A DNA stretch of 64,000 bases from positions 248,001 to 312,000 of the forward strand of contig JAJEKV010000195.1 of NCBI GenBank assembly GCA_021234155.1. The letters are read 5' to 3'. This document shows positions 1-10,740 of the stretch, in pieces. Source of the stretch: Isoetes taiwanensis. Its lineage: Eukaryota > Streptophyta > Lycopodiopsida > Isoetales > Isoetaceae. Position 1 is the stretch's first letter, and every line of letters starts with the position of its first letter. Both the position numbers and the translations under genes were made by a program. Under the pieces are notes generated by a model, which ran no database searches, was not told where the DNA came from, and worked only from the letters and a program-made list of their open reading frames with translations.

Positions 1-46
1 ACAATCTAAAAAAATTGTTTATAAGCATGTATGCCTCGACCATGTC

Positions 47-213
<167 letters not shown>

Positions 214-1357
214 TATTTTAACGTTACGCACACATATCACACATAGCCTTTCCATTCCATTCCATTTATGAGTTTTATTATATCACACGTAACCTTTCCA
301 TTCCATTCCTTTTATGAATTTTATTATGTTCAAATATCTCATGCCCTTCATATCCATTATATATCATATATTTTGAAAAGATTATTTGTTATTTTAGTTA
401 TATTCTTTTGTTTTTAGTTTTTGTTGTCTTTTGCTTTTTGTTTTGGTGAGTTATGGGAGATGTTTTTTTTTCTTTTTTTTTTTGAAAAAGAAATAGGAAA
501 TCAAAAAATATTGGCAAGTTCATGATTAACATATAAACCATCAAATGTAGCGAAAATCCCATAACACACCAAAACAAAAGGTTCCAATTTTGTTTTTCCT
601 TTTCGATACAAAATGCGGCCATAATAACATTGTCTCCTCAATATCTTCATAAAAGCTTACTGCACTACAACGATGCATGACAAAGGATATGATCAGAATG
701 ATCAACTGGGCAAAGAGCATGATTTGATGCTTTACAAATCATATTTTAATCAATTAATAGGGTGTTACCAAATCCGTCCGAAAATATGGTATTTTGACAC
801 AAAAAACTTAATTAAATATGAACATATCATATATCATCAAAAACATCCTAGAAAGAGCTTTCCAACGCAATAAAAACACTCAAAATGGAGCCTGAATTCA
901 AAAGTCATGATAAAAACCATATTATCATCAAATCTGCATGACGTGCACTTTGCAAAAAAGTATCCAGATTGAAAAGTACAAAAAGCAGGTTTCTATCTTG
1001 ATAGATTTGGGTCAAATTCTATGCCAATAGAAAGATCTCTACATAAGCTTTCAAGGAGCTCCAGATCATTTGAATCTGGCCTCTGTAGTTCAAGTTATGA
1101 ATGCAGAAACAATTGACATTCTCTCTCTACACTTTTTTCCTTTTTCTATTTTTAATGCTTAGATATTACATACAATGGTTTGATAAAAAAGAACCTCTCG
1201 TAAAAATCTTATTTATTTATTTATTTATTTTGAAGGACCAAAGCCAAAACATTATTAATCAGATAAAAAGTACAAAATTTACATGTCTCATCTATGTAAG
1301 CACAACACCACAGACGCACGAGCCTGGAGCACAATGTACTTATTCCAGAATAGGAGA

Positions 1358-2520
1358 CTAACAATAAGAATCAATTCGAAGATACGGAATCCAGATGCGT
1401 TCCATCATTTCTGATTCAAGGGAAGAACACTCGTAGGCTATCAATATCTTTTTCTGGGCCACCGTAATAACACCGCGTGCAGATGAATTCATGCCCTGAA
1501 AGATGTGGTGTTTGCGACACTCCCATATCGACCATTGGAGCCAACTCGGAACCAAGATGGAATTTGTTTAGCTGGAGGCCATGCATTGGGATAGGACACC
1601 AAGAGAATGCATCGGCAGTCCAATGTATTGTTAAACAAACCTTGTAGCCAAGACCATGCTGGTTGAACCTCAGGACAATCAAAGAGACAATTCTCAAGAG
1701 TCCCAACGTCTGAAAGACAGAGCGGGCATACTGCAGATATGTGAGAATCATAGCGATGTCGGAAGGCATTAGCCCGCAGGCACCTGTGGATAACCTGTCA
1801 CCACAGTACAGAGACTTTAGGAGTAACCTATCCCAAAGCCATAGTCATGTACGACACAAAGTGGGCTGTAGAACCTGTAGGTGCCACCCATCTGGCAACT
1901 GGAGGGGCTGTGGTGCTAAAAGAAGGCGATATATTGATCTGACAAAGTGCTTGCCTGTGTGAATATTATGACAGTCCCATGGCACCCTTTCAGCAACACC
2001 AACTTGCACTATAAGAGGCAAATTCTCTGTGACTTCTCCCATATAGATACATCCCAACGAGAGAGCAGGAACTTTGTCTGAAATTCAGGTCAAGACAATA
2101 GGCAACCCGCTTCATACCATGCTTGAATAGAGACAACACCCGCAAGACGCCATCGTTTCTGTGTAAGGGGATGACTGATGCTGCCAATGGAGGTGCTGAG
2201 GGGTCTGGAGGCAATGGTGCCCACCACCATGGAGTCTCCAATAGGGTGTGGATAGAGGGGCATGGCCAGAAAAGATGTTTGACTGCCTCCCATGCTGTCA
2301 ACAAGCCACGCAAAAATGGAGAAGCACTTGGAAAAGGCTGCATAGTCTGAAATAAAGCCCAAGGTAGGACTGGTTTGACAGCCTTCTTGCCTAGAGATAC
2401 AGTGACCAAGAGCTTGTCTAAGAAGGCGTGAACCAGGAGAGTCATCCTCACCATTCAGGAGTCTCCAAATGAACTTTGAAATAAGCACTTTGCTCTGCAG
2501 TAAGAAGTCCATCATACCCA
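1358..2520 (-). pseudogene. LINE A ORF2 C-terminal part with RVT zinc-binding motif
   Basis: This is the C-terminal portion of LINE A ORF2, downstream of the polymerase. Near 1675-1735 the minus strand reads CPLCLSDVGTLENCLFDCP, the zf-RVT signature of plant LINEs. The surrounding sequence is split over two or three frames, so the protein is broken. It may help nucleic acid binding during target-primed reverse transcription; that role is from family knowledge. Confidence 0.8.
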
Positions 2521-2535
2521 GACCATCTGCCCATT

Positions 2536-4216
2536 TTAGAAGGATGCACTTCGACTAAGCCACACCTTAACCACGGCACCTTCCTCAGTACCTGCCCAAA
2601 TAAACTTCTGAACTATTGCAATGAACTCACACACTTTGATCTGTGGGGCTAGCAGTAAGGATGCCATATAAACATGGGTACTACTAAGGACTGACTTGGC
2701 CACTGTAATACGACCCGCAAGAGACAACTTTGCAGTGGACCACCAGAACATGTGCTTCTCCAAATCCTTAATGATCTTCTCCCATGCAGCTCCCATAGTA
2801 ACATGGATGCCAACTGGAATCCCCAACAACTTGATGGACTGTCCATGCGCAAGTAATTTCCATGGATAATCATGAACACATGCCAGAGCTGGAGTATCCA
2901 ATGTCCACAAAGCTGTACACTTCTGCCACCCCACAAGGGCACCGGAAGCCAGTGAAAAAGTATCTAAGAGCATTTTGGCAGCAACAAGATTCTCAGCATT
3001 AGCGACTAGGAAGGGGAACGTGTCGTCTGCATATTGATTCCAAACCTCTTGTGTGCCATCCTCCATTGCAAGACCATGGAGAAGTCCCTCTGTGGTTGCC
3101 ACGGTGAATAACTGCGACAAAGCCTCTGCAACAATTGTGAAAAGCAATGGTGCTAAAGGGCATCCCTGGCAAATACCACGACCGAGTAAGAAGGCATCTG
3201 ATGGCTCACCATGGAACATAACAGTTGCCCGAGCAGAGATATGCAGCTTTATAATATCTGATGTCAATTATTCCCCAAATCCCAGTCTTAGCATACATCG
3301 ACGCATGAATCCCAGCTGAACTGTCATAAGCCTTTGCAAAATCAAGCTTAAGGTATACAACTGGAAGGTTTTGCTCGTAAGAAGCAGCAACATTGTTCAA
3401 AATGCAACGTTTTAGAAGACTGAGTTGTTGAGATGGACTCTGCTAAGATGTCCTTTACCTGCTCTGCAAAAGCCTTGGCAAAAATCTTATATACAGATAA
3501 CAATAAGGTGATGGGTTACCAGTCTGAAATAGTCTGAGGATCCTTGGCCTTGGGAATGAGTGAGATGGCACCTGTGTTTAGAATTCTATCCAAAGCAGTG
3601 GACCGCTGAAAGTCACAGAAAGCATCAATACACATCTGGCTCCAGCCATTCCCAATACTCCTATAAGAACTTAATTGGTAAACCATCCAAACCTGGGCAT
3701 TTGCCTCTTTTCAGTTCAAAGACTGATGAACCTAAATCACCAGCTGTTATAGCCGCCTCTATTGACTAGCGCTACTCATCAGAGATGATGGGGGATATCC
3801 TAGACAAAATAGCTGTTAGCACCGAACCATTCGGGCTTCTTTTTCCGTGCGGCTAAGAGGCATCGCATGACGTCAACCATGTCCTCATTACGGTCTCCAT
3901 CACGAAACCACTGCAGACTTGATTTCGTCTTTGCCTGCTGAATTTGCTCCTTCTCCAATGCTTGGATCTATGCCAAAATATCACGATCACGAACACCTGG
4001 AAGACGTCCCTGCCGAGAATGGAGCAGGTCCTGATACAAAGTGTCCAGTAAAGCACGACATGCTGCAGCAGACTCTCGACCCCACTGTTTGGCAAAACCT
4101 TTGACTGCCGCAATTGCATCCACTATACTAGTCATGCCTCGACGTCTGAAGGCAGTTGTCCAAGTATTCTTGCAACCTTCTTGAAAGTCAGCATCCTTTA
4201 AGAACTTCGCGCTCAA
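2536..4216 (-). pseudogene. LINE A reverse transcriptase domain
   Basis: Minus-strand frames show the non-LTR polymerase motifs in order. Motif A is LKLDFAKAYDS near 3320-3350, motif B is GICQGCPLAPLLF near 3160-3180, and the catalytic motif C is YADDT near 3020-3033. The thumb and GWQKC region follow. A break near 3.2 kb moves motif A into a different frame from B and C. Upstream, 3.4-4.2 kb is more decayed but sits where the fingers and the linker to the endonuclease belong. Confidence 0.88.
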
Positions 4217-4338
4217 GCGAAAACACGTCCATCCAGATCGCCGCTACTGCAGGGGCTTGTCTGAAATGAATTGCGGATGGTGGTTTGAAACTGGATTGTC
4301 TCTGAGACAGAACCGAAAAAGACCTGGAAGTGCCGCAA

Positions 4339-5115
4339 CTACATCTGCATTCCAGTAAGCTCTATATCCAACCAAGAGCTTGCGCGACCCCCATCAGCTT
4401 GACCATTGCACCAAGTAAAGGCACCTTCACCATCAATCTCCGAGAGGTTGTAGTCATGGAGTAGACGAAGCCACTGCTGGCGTTCAAAACCAGACACCAC
4501 TGTAGAGGTCACCCCCAACCGACCAGACTCCATTTTTGCCATATTAAGATCCCTAACGAGAAGCCATGAAATGTGGCAGCCCAAGCTGAGCATTTTTCCT
4601 CGCAAGGAGATCCACAGTGAAGTTCTCTCATGGGGCCTGTTGTGGGCATAAACATTAGTTAGACCATATTTAACCCCTTCTTCCTGCCCTACAATTAGGG
4701 CCCGACGACCAAAACGATCAGCCTGAGTAAAGATGACTGGCAAGGAAGGAAGCCATGCTATCACCACCCCTGCACTGGCAGAATCAGTTGTTGCGATAAG
4801 GACATTAAACCTTTGACTAATCATGTCCGCAAGCTTTGATACGTCTTCCTTACGACACTTATGCTCTTGAAAACATACAAACTGAGCATCTAATCTAGAT
4901 AAATGCGACTCCGCTTGTTGGGGGGGGGGGAGGAGGCTACCCCCTGAACATTCCATGAGACTAACTGCCTTGACCTTGTGATGGGACCAATTCAGATGAG
5001 ACCGGTGGTGTCTCAAGGGAATTTGAGGATGTTTCTGGGGCATCTGGCATGGCAGTAACCTCATCAACCAAATCAGCCCATTGAAGTGGATCAAAGCGAC
5101 CACAGTGGGATGCAA
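4339..5115 (-). pseudogene. LINE A AP-like endonuclease domain
   Basis: The frame matches the exonuclease-endonuclease-phosphatase fold that nicks target DNA in L1-type elements. It has the catalytic glutamate context FQEHK, then NVYAHNRPHER, the LVRDLNMAK segment in place of the usual GDFN, FTWCN, and a terminal SSWLDIEL corresponding to the SRLDR motif. The expected Arg in that last motif is Trp and the GDFN box is altered, so the enzyme is probably dead. It lies directly upstream of the reverse transcriptase on the same strand. A run of ten G (4921-4930) falls near its N-terminus. Confidence 0.85.
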
Positions 5116-5188
5116 TGGGAGGGGCAGTGCTACCTGAAGCCGGAACTGAGGGCTGGGATGCAGAGGAATTAGATCCCTTAGCTAATTT

Positions 5189-7166
5189 TCATGGTTGACG
5201 AAGAGCCAGCGGATGTTTTAATGGTGGGTGGATGCCACGCCGATCAATGTCCATATACTGTCCACGAGCCTCTTCAATTTGCTCCTGCGATTTTTGGATT
5301 TCAGCCAGTCTCAACATTTGGTGATCCAGAGACTGAGGTGGGGGAGCTGCAACTGGAAGAGTAGAGGAGGCAGTCACAGGCACAGGGATGTGAGAGATAT
5401 CCATTGAGGTGGGAGCTGATCTAGGAGCATGAAGTGCCGGAGGAGCAGATGTAGGACCCTGTTGGTGAACCCTGCGATATTGAGCAAAGAGAGAGGCTTC
5501 GGAAAACATGAGAGCTAGCTCAGGACCGTTCAACAAGGACAGCGTAAAAGGAAAGAACATGGGCCCGCTCTGGACAACAATTGTTTGAGGCAAATCACGA
5601 TGAATCGGCCTTGCCACAAAAAATCTTGGTGATGCTATTGGTTATGGAGCATTGCAAATGGAGTCCAATCTCATTAGCAATGGCAGAAATGAACTTGGAA
5701 TCCTGTAGCTCTGGAGGAAAAACCAGTAGGGGGTACGTAAGGCATCTGGCTTAGCTAGAAAGGATCCAGGAACATACTGCTGATAGAGCAAGAAGTGTTT
5801 CCAAAGAGGATCAACACCTCGTTCTATGAGTTGAGCAGCCGTCTCAGGAGATTCAAACATCAAAAGAAAGCAACGTTGATCTTTTACCACAAGTTTGATA
5901 GATTGATAAGCAGGAAGCCCTAGCTTATGAAGGTGCCCAGACAGCCAAGATCCCACGTGCTTCAGATCCAAGAAAGGGCCAGTGAAGTGGCAGACCATGA
6001 AACACGCAACCAACTGCTTCACATGTCGTTGATGATCCTCATGGCTAATCTGCACCACTGGAGCCCCAAAATGCTCAAACGTTGCCCTGCACTCCTGAAC
6101 CTCATAAAAAATTTCGTCTGATAGGAGCTGGACATCCATAGAGTCTTGTTTGGCTTGCAATTGCTGGAGATAAGACACAACTTCTTTCTGTTATTATCCA
6201 CCATGGTGGCAATGGCCTACGAGACACGAGCCGAAGTGGCGGGAGTCATCAGACCCTTGTAAAGCCACTCAGAGAACTGCACACCTGTAACTCGAGAGAC
6301 TGTGTCAGAGGATCTCCAAGGTATGGTGGATGCAGCTCAAGGGATGGAAGAGGATGTCGCCCCAGGCTGCCGTGGGGGAAGAGGGGGAAACTCCTCCTGC
6401 CTTGAGGAATCTCCAACGTGTGTTGGGTGTACCACTTGCCCTGCGGGTACACCAGTTTGTGGAGGTTGCACCACCATCCGAGCACTACCTCTAGGAGTAG
6501 TCCGCACCAAGGAATTTTCAACCTGTGTTGGAAATGCCGCCTATTAGGTGCAGCCTGCCCAGATGTGCACTCTACAGGCACGTGAGGTCGGAACTGACAT
6601 GAGGGACGTCCAACCTGTATTGGAGGAGCTAGTAGCGCAGCAGCAACTTCAGTAGACAAAGAGGGTCTTGCTTGAACCCCAGAACCCTCAACGAGTGTTG
6701 GAGGCGCTAATTGGCCAGAGCACACCACCTGATCCGAGGAACCTCCAACGTGCGTTGGAGGTGCGACACTCTCAGAATAGTTTTCCAATGGCACATATTC
6801 AACACAGCTTCTAGTCTCACCAGATATATGGGCAGCAGCGTAAACTGTAGTTGCGGCAACTACAGTTGGAATAGAAACAGGAGCAAGTAACTGAGAAGAG
6901 GAGAAAGATGGAGCTCATGTCTCAATTGAGGCGGCCGCACTCGTGCCATTAGAAGACATATTGGGCAACACTAAAGGATTGAGGTGCATCGAAGAAACTA
7001 AAATCTCAGGAGCCAAAAGAGCACCCTCGCGACCCATTTTGTGTGCATCACGTACATTTATTCTGGGAGAATATGCAGTATATTCTTTTCCAATTCCACC
7101 ATAAACTATTGTAGAAGCCCCAAAAGCACGTTTTGGCGGGCTGCGACTGGATCTTATCATCTCCAC
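5189..7166 (-). pseudogene. LINE A ORF1-like protein (nucleic-acid-binding, DUF4283-like)
   Basis: The segment 5642-6178 has the pattern of plant LINE ORF1 proteins: VACFMVCHF, GSWLSGHLHKLG, KLVVKDQRCFLLMFESPETA and a LIERG/DPLWKHF stretch. This resembles the DUF4283 fold, in which a strand-rich RNA-binding domain precedes a variable tail. Flanking frames (5189-5617 and 6249-7166) are low complexity, rich in Pro, Ser and Gln. Several frame breaks separate the parts. Family placement is by pattern only, and the start of the original ORF1 is not determined. Confidence 0.65.
6300..6760 (-). repeat. Degenerate short repeats within LINE A ORF1
   Basis: At least six degenerate copies of a unit like CCTCCAACGTGTGTTGGAGG. 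They encode recurring peptides of the type APPTHVGGS, APPTLVEGS and APPIQVGRP on the minus strand. The copy near 6736-6757 is a perfect palindrome (ACCTCCAACG-TG-CGTTGGAGGT). Confidence 0.7.
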
Positions 7167-7569
7167 AGAGAGAGGGGGGCCAAAGTTTCAGAGCTGAACC
7201 GTCTTTCCCACCAGGCCAATCTCTTAAAAAATCAAGTGCCACTGGATGAAGTGCTCAAAGAGCTTTCCAAAAAGCCCAAATACACCCAAAACTGCTACCA
7301 GATGCAGAAGTTGTGGCCAAAAGAAAACTACAGCCAAACCCTAGCATCGCCAAAAGAGGGCCGGGACTATCAGGCGGATTTCTTCAACCTAAACAGAGGA
7401 AACACCATACAAATCATACACCACAAAAAGCTCGTTCGATAAGCTTTCCAATAAGCCCAGGAACACCTGAATCTGATGCCGAAATCCCGAGTTATGAGCA
7501 AAAGAGCAGGGCTGAAACCCTAAGCGCCATCATGAGCGCCATCTCTGGCCCAACTAGAATGATTGGGGT

Positions 7570-8600
7570 AAATCTTATTTTTTATTTAGAATTTTTTTTT
7601 TTAACCAAAAATTTGTAAAAAGCATTTGCAAACGTAATAGTTTTCTCGTACTTTACATGTCTTAAAAAATGTACCTTGGTATATCATATAGTTACGGGTG
7701 AAAATACTGTTACTCTTGTCAGGCTGACGTGGCACAATCCTAACGGTTGGTGATTCCATCCCGTAGAATAACCAATGATCATGATTGTGCCATGACCTAT
7801 AACACAGGTAACTCTATTTGACGGCATATAGTTACATAAGTAAAACTCTAATGAGAATTCTAGGTCTATTCTACCGCTAGAGATGCCAAGCATTATGGGA
7901 GCTCATATATAGACAATAGATCTAATAGATATGGTTAATTTATGTCCATAATTTTTACGAAGGGGAAAGAGAGAAAAGTATGAATATCAACTTCTTCATA
8001 ACAGGGTGGCGATACATTTTACCTATGATTTAAACCATCGTATATATGGAGTGCTAATTTTTTTCTATTCTTTATTTCTTATTTACTCCACGAGATTTAT
8101 GGATATTTTCATAACATTGTAAAGCAAATAAGATCACTTTGTTAGTTTATTTTGACTACCACTTTCTATTCGAGTGCTATTTTTTTTTTTTTGTTGAATT
8201 TTCCAGCTAAGACTTTTGGATAGTCAACAACAAGAAGGTATTTCCGACAATTCTCCTTATTGGCCTTTCCGCATTTCCAAAGGACGTTGGGGCAAAGAAG
8301 AAGAAAAAAACTGGGTTGGAGAGGGGTGCTGCCACTATAATCTTAAAATGATCTATATGATAGTGACATCAACTGTGTAGTGCGATACAAAAAAGATGAC
8401 AAGTGCTCCACATTGAAAAGAAAAGATTTTTTTTTCACTACCTTGGGCATGCACTATATCAAAAAATATTAGTTTAAAATTTGAAAAGGTACTTCACACT
8501 ACGTCCTTGACTTAGAGAAGGCTCTATAGTTTTAATAAATGGTGCTCTAGATGGTAGATTTGATGTTGTCAGACTTTAATATTAAATTGCAGCATTAAAT
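7570..8600. other. AT-rich intergenic stretch
   Basis: I see no coding region or recognisable element. It lies upstream of the peptide gene at 8608 and would contain its promoter, but no motif stands out enough to call. Confidence 0.5.
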
Positions 8601-8607
8601 GATATAA

Positions 8608-9039
8608 ATGCCCTACATTTCCCACTCCATGAGCTCAGTATTCATGGGAAATTTGCAAAGAAGCATTTTTGTTGGCATGCTCGCCATCTCCTTGATCATT
8701 GCTGGAGTTCTTGGTCGGCCTATTGGTACATATGCTTTATACATATTAATATAAATGCACATGTTAGTACTCACAAATGGCGATGTTGTTGTAGGAATAG
8801 GCAAAGAAGAATATGACATAACGATCAAGGAGAAACTATTGCTTGCCGAGGTATATTTATATAAATTATCATTTTTTTTTTTCGCATTTGTGCATATGTA
8901 TTTATACCACTATTGTCTGCAGATCCAATGTAAAAGTGCAGACTTAAGTTGTCGGAGAAAACTCAATGATTTTGTTACAACTGATTATGAGGCTCCGGGC
9001 AACAATGACAAACATTCCAATAAACCGGGCATACCATGA
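8608..9039 (+). CDS. PSY-like secreted peptide precursor, three exons
   Basis: Assembled from GT-AG splice sites: exons 8608-8725, 8795-8850 and 8923-9039, with introns of 69 and 72 bp. All junctions are in frame (phase 1, then phase 0) and give 96 residues. Residues 1-38 include a hydrophobic signal sequence (FVGMLAISLIIAGVLG). Two cysteines and a basic CRRKL follow. The C-terminus is DYEAPGNNDKHSNKPGIP. This matches the plant PSY peptide pattern (Arabidopsis PSY1 is DYGDPSANPKHDPGVPPS): an Asp-Tyr sulfation site, then Pro, Asn, Lys-His and Pro. PSY peptides are secreted, tyrosine-sulfated growth signals read by receptor kinases. Cys and RR upstream of DY also recall PSK precursors, but YIYTQ is absent. 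Alternative ATGs lie at 8629 and 8644. Function is inferred from motif and architecture. Confidence 0.72.
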
Positions 9040-9045
9040 GAAGAA

Positions 9046-9138
9046 AAAACCATAGTAATATTAAAAGTAGGAAGTTGGAGGCGTATGTCGAGGAACAACT
9101 ATGGTAATATTAGAAGTAAGAAGTTGGAGGCGTACGTC
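9046..9138 (+). repeat. Imperfect ~50-bp direct repeat behind the peptide gene
   Basis: Two copies of a unit running from ACCATAGTAATATTA to AGTTGGAGGCGTATGTC (second copy ACTATGGTAATATTAGAAG...GGCGTACGTC), starting 7 bp after the stop codon, so probably in the 3' UTR. Confidence 0.8.
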
Positions 9139-9139
9139 T

Positions 9140-10740
9140 TCTTTTTATAGCTTCTTACAATTAGAACTTACCATAATAAGGATTGCCTCAATATGAAGCA
9201 AGGTAGGTACCGCGAGTATTGTGGAGTGTTGATGCACTCAAGATAATGGTAAATGAGAGGGTAACGACTATGGACATTTTTTGCATTTCTAATATATGTC
9301 CCAAGATTCTTTAAGGTTTATACCCTCGTTTATTATGTCACAAGCGCCATCCCACATACAACTTGTTAGTGCTCCACTATCTTCTGCTTATTTTTAAAAG
9401 GTATTTCCTTGTAGTTATCCACTAATTGACATGTGCTTTCTTCTTTTTGGTCAATGTTGTGGTAAAGATTATCGTTATAAACTATTATATGCTATTCATA
9501 TAGGCAACAATAATAGATTTATTTGGATGCATGAACACTTATGTACATTGTAAAGGCAAGAAGCTAGAGCAAGATGTTTAATTTACTTTCTTAGGCAATG
9601 AACTTCAGGAAATGAGATAGCCTCAAAAAGAGAAAAAACAACAATAAAAAGTTTTTTTCTTTCTATTGAAGGACATCATTCTTTACAATAATAAAAGATA
9701 TAAATTATTTGCTTTCTAATGTATGACCAAGGCAGGTGCATATTTTGGATATTGAGCCTCTCTTGCCTATCCAAGGCAAAGTGCATATTAGAGTCAATTA
9801 CTATTATTATTATTTGTTTTTAACGGATCCCAAAACTTTATTCAATCATCAAAAATAAAAAATAAGAAAAAATAATGCAATAAATGCATACATAGGAATG
9901 AAATCCCAATGGATAAATTGATCCAACTAAGCAAAACCACCTAATTCGTTAACATTTCATCTAGTTTGTTGTGGATACAAAGTTAGTGGCATTAAACTTG
10001 ACAATAAATAAATCAGCAAATAGAAAGGGGCAACTAAGAGCATATGGTGCAATAGATGATGGCAATGACAATGACAATGACAATGATCACGATCAATTTT
10101 GTGGTAGTAGTGGGTGTTAATTATGCTAAGGAATATGGAGCATGTGTAGAACTTTATGATGATATGATGTCTACTCAAGCATCACAAAATGTGACTTAAT
10201 AGACATTGCACTATGGATGGAGGAAAAGGAGTCCAAGGTGCCAATGAATGCTTTTGAGTGCTTAACACAGTGTAAAATGGATTATGAGCATTTTCATTTT
10301 CCACTATCACTAAAGCATTAGCTAGAATATCTAGAATGTTTAGAGATCCAAAACCATCGAATGGTATATTTCTTAACATGGCCTTATCCAATGGCCTTAT
10401 CACAATGAACAATTCCCAGTTACTCCATCAATAGTGTTATTAACACAACATTTGATGGGAATGGTTTGAGATGCCAATGATGTCACCAATCATCTTGCAG
10501 GATGAAGATACCAAAGTGTCACCAATATTGAAACCTCAAACCCCTAATATACTACCTACAGAGCAACTTCACTTTCAAATATACATTAAATTTTCTAAAA
10601 ACTCTATTGAGTACCCTCAATGGATGTGAATTCGTAAGGTACTAGTTGCAAAAATGATAAATGGTTCCTCTTACATTATCCACAAGGGTAACTATATGAA
10701 AGGCCATGCATTTTAGTTTTATCCACTGTGGTGTATAAAT
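9140..10740. other. Intergenic stretch without a recognisable gene
   Basis: AT-rich. The open frames are short and unlike known proteins. A short (CAATGA)n run lies near 10064-10086. I see no RNA gene or mobile element ends here. Confidence 0.5.

Larger units (their letters stand above)
1209..7170 (-). mobile_element. LINE A, L1-like non-LTR retrotransposon, decayed
   Basis: Read on the minus strand, the order is an ORF1-like protein, an AP-type endonuclease, a reverse transcriptase with YADD and a C-terminal CCHC-type RVT zinc region. It ends at low coordinates in a simple A/T tail (TTTA/TTAT repeats at 1209-1231). This is the standard plant L1 layout. Frameshifts split ORF2 into several pieces, so it is not active as it stands. 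The 5' end is placed only roughly, near 7.1-7.5 kb, and I found no convincing target duplication. Confidence 0.9.
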
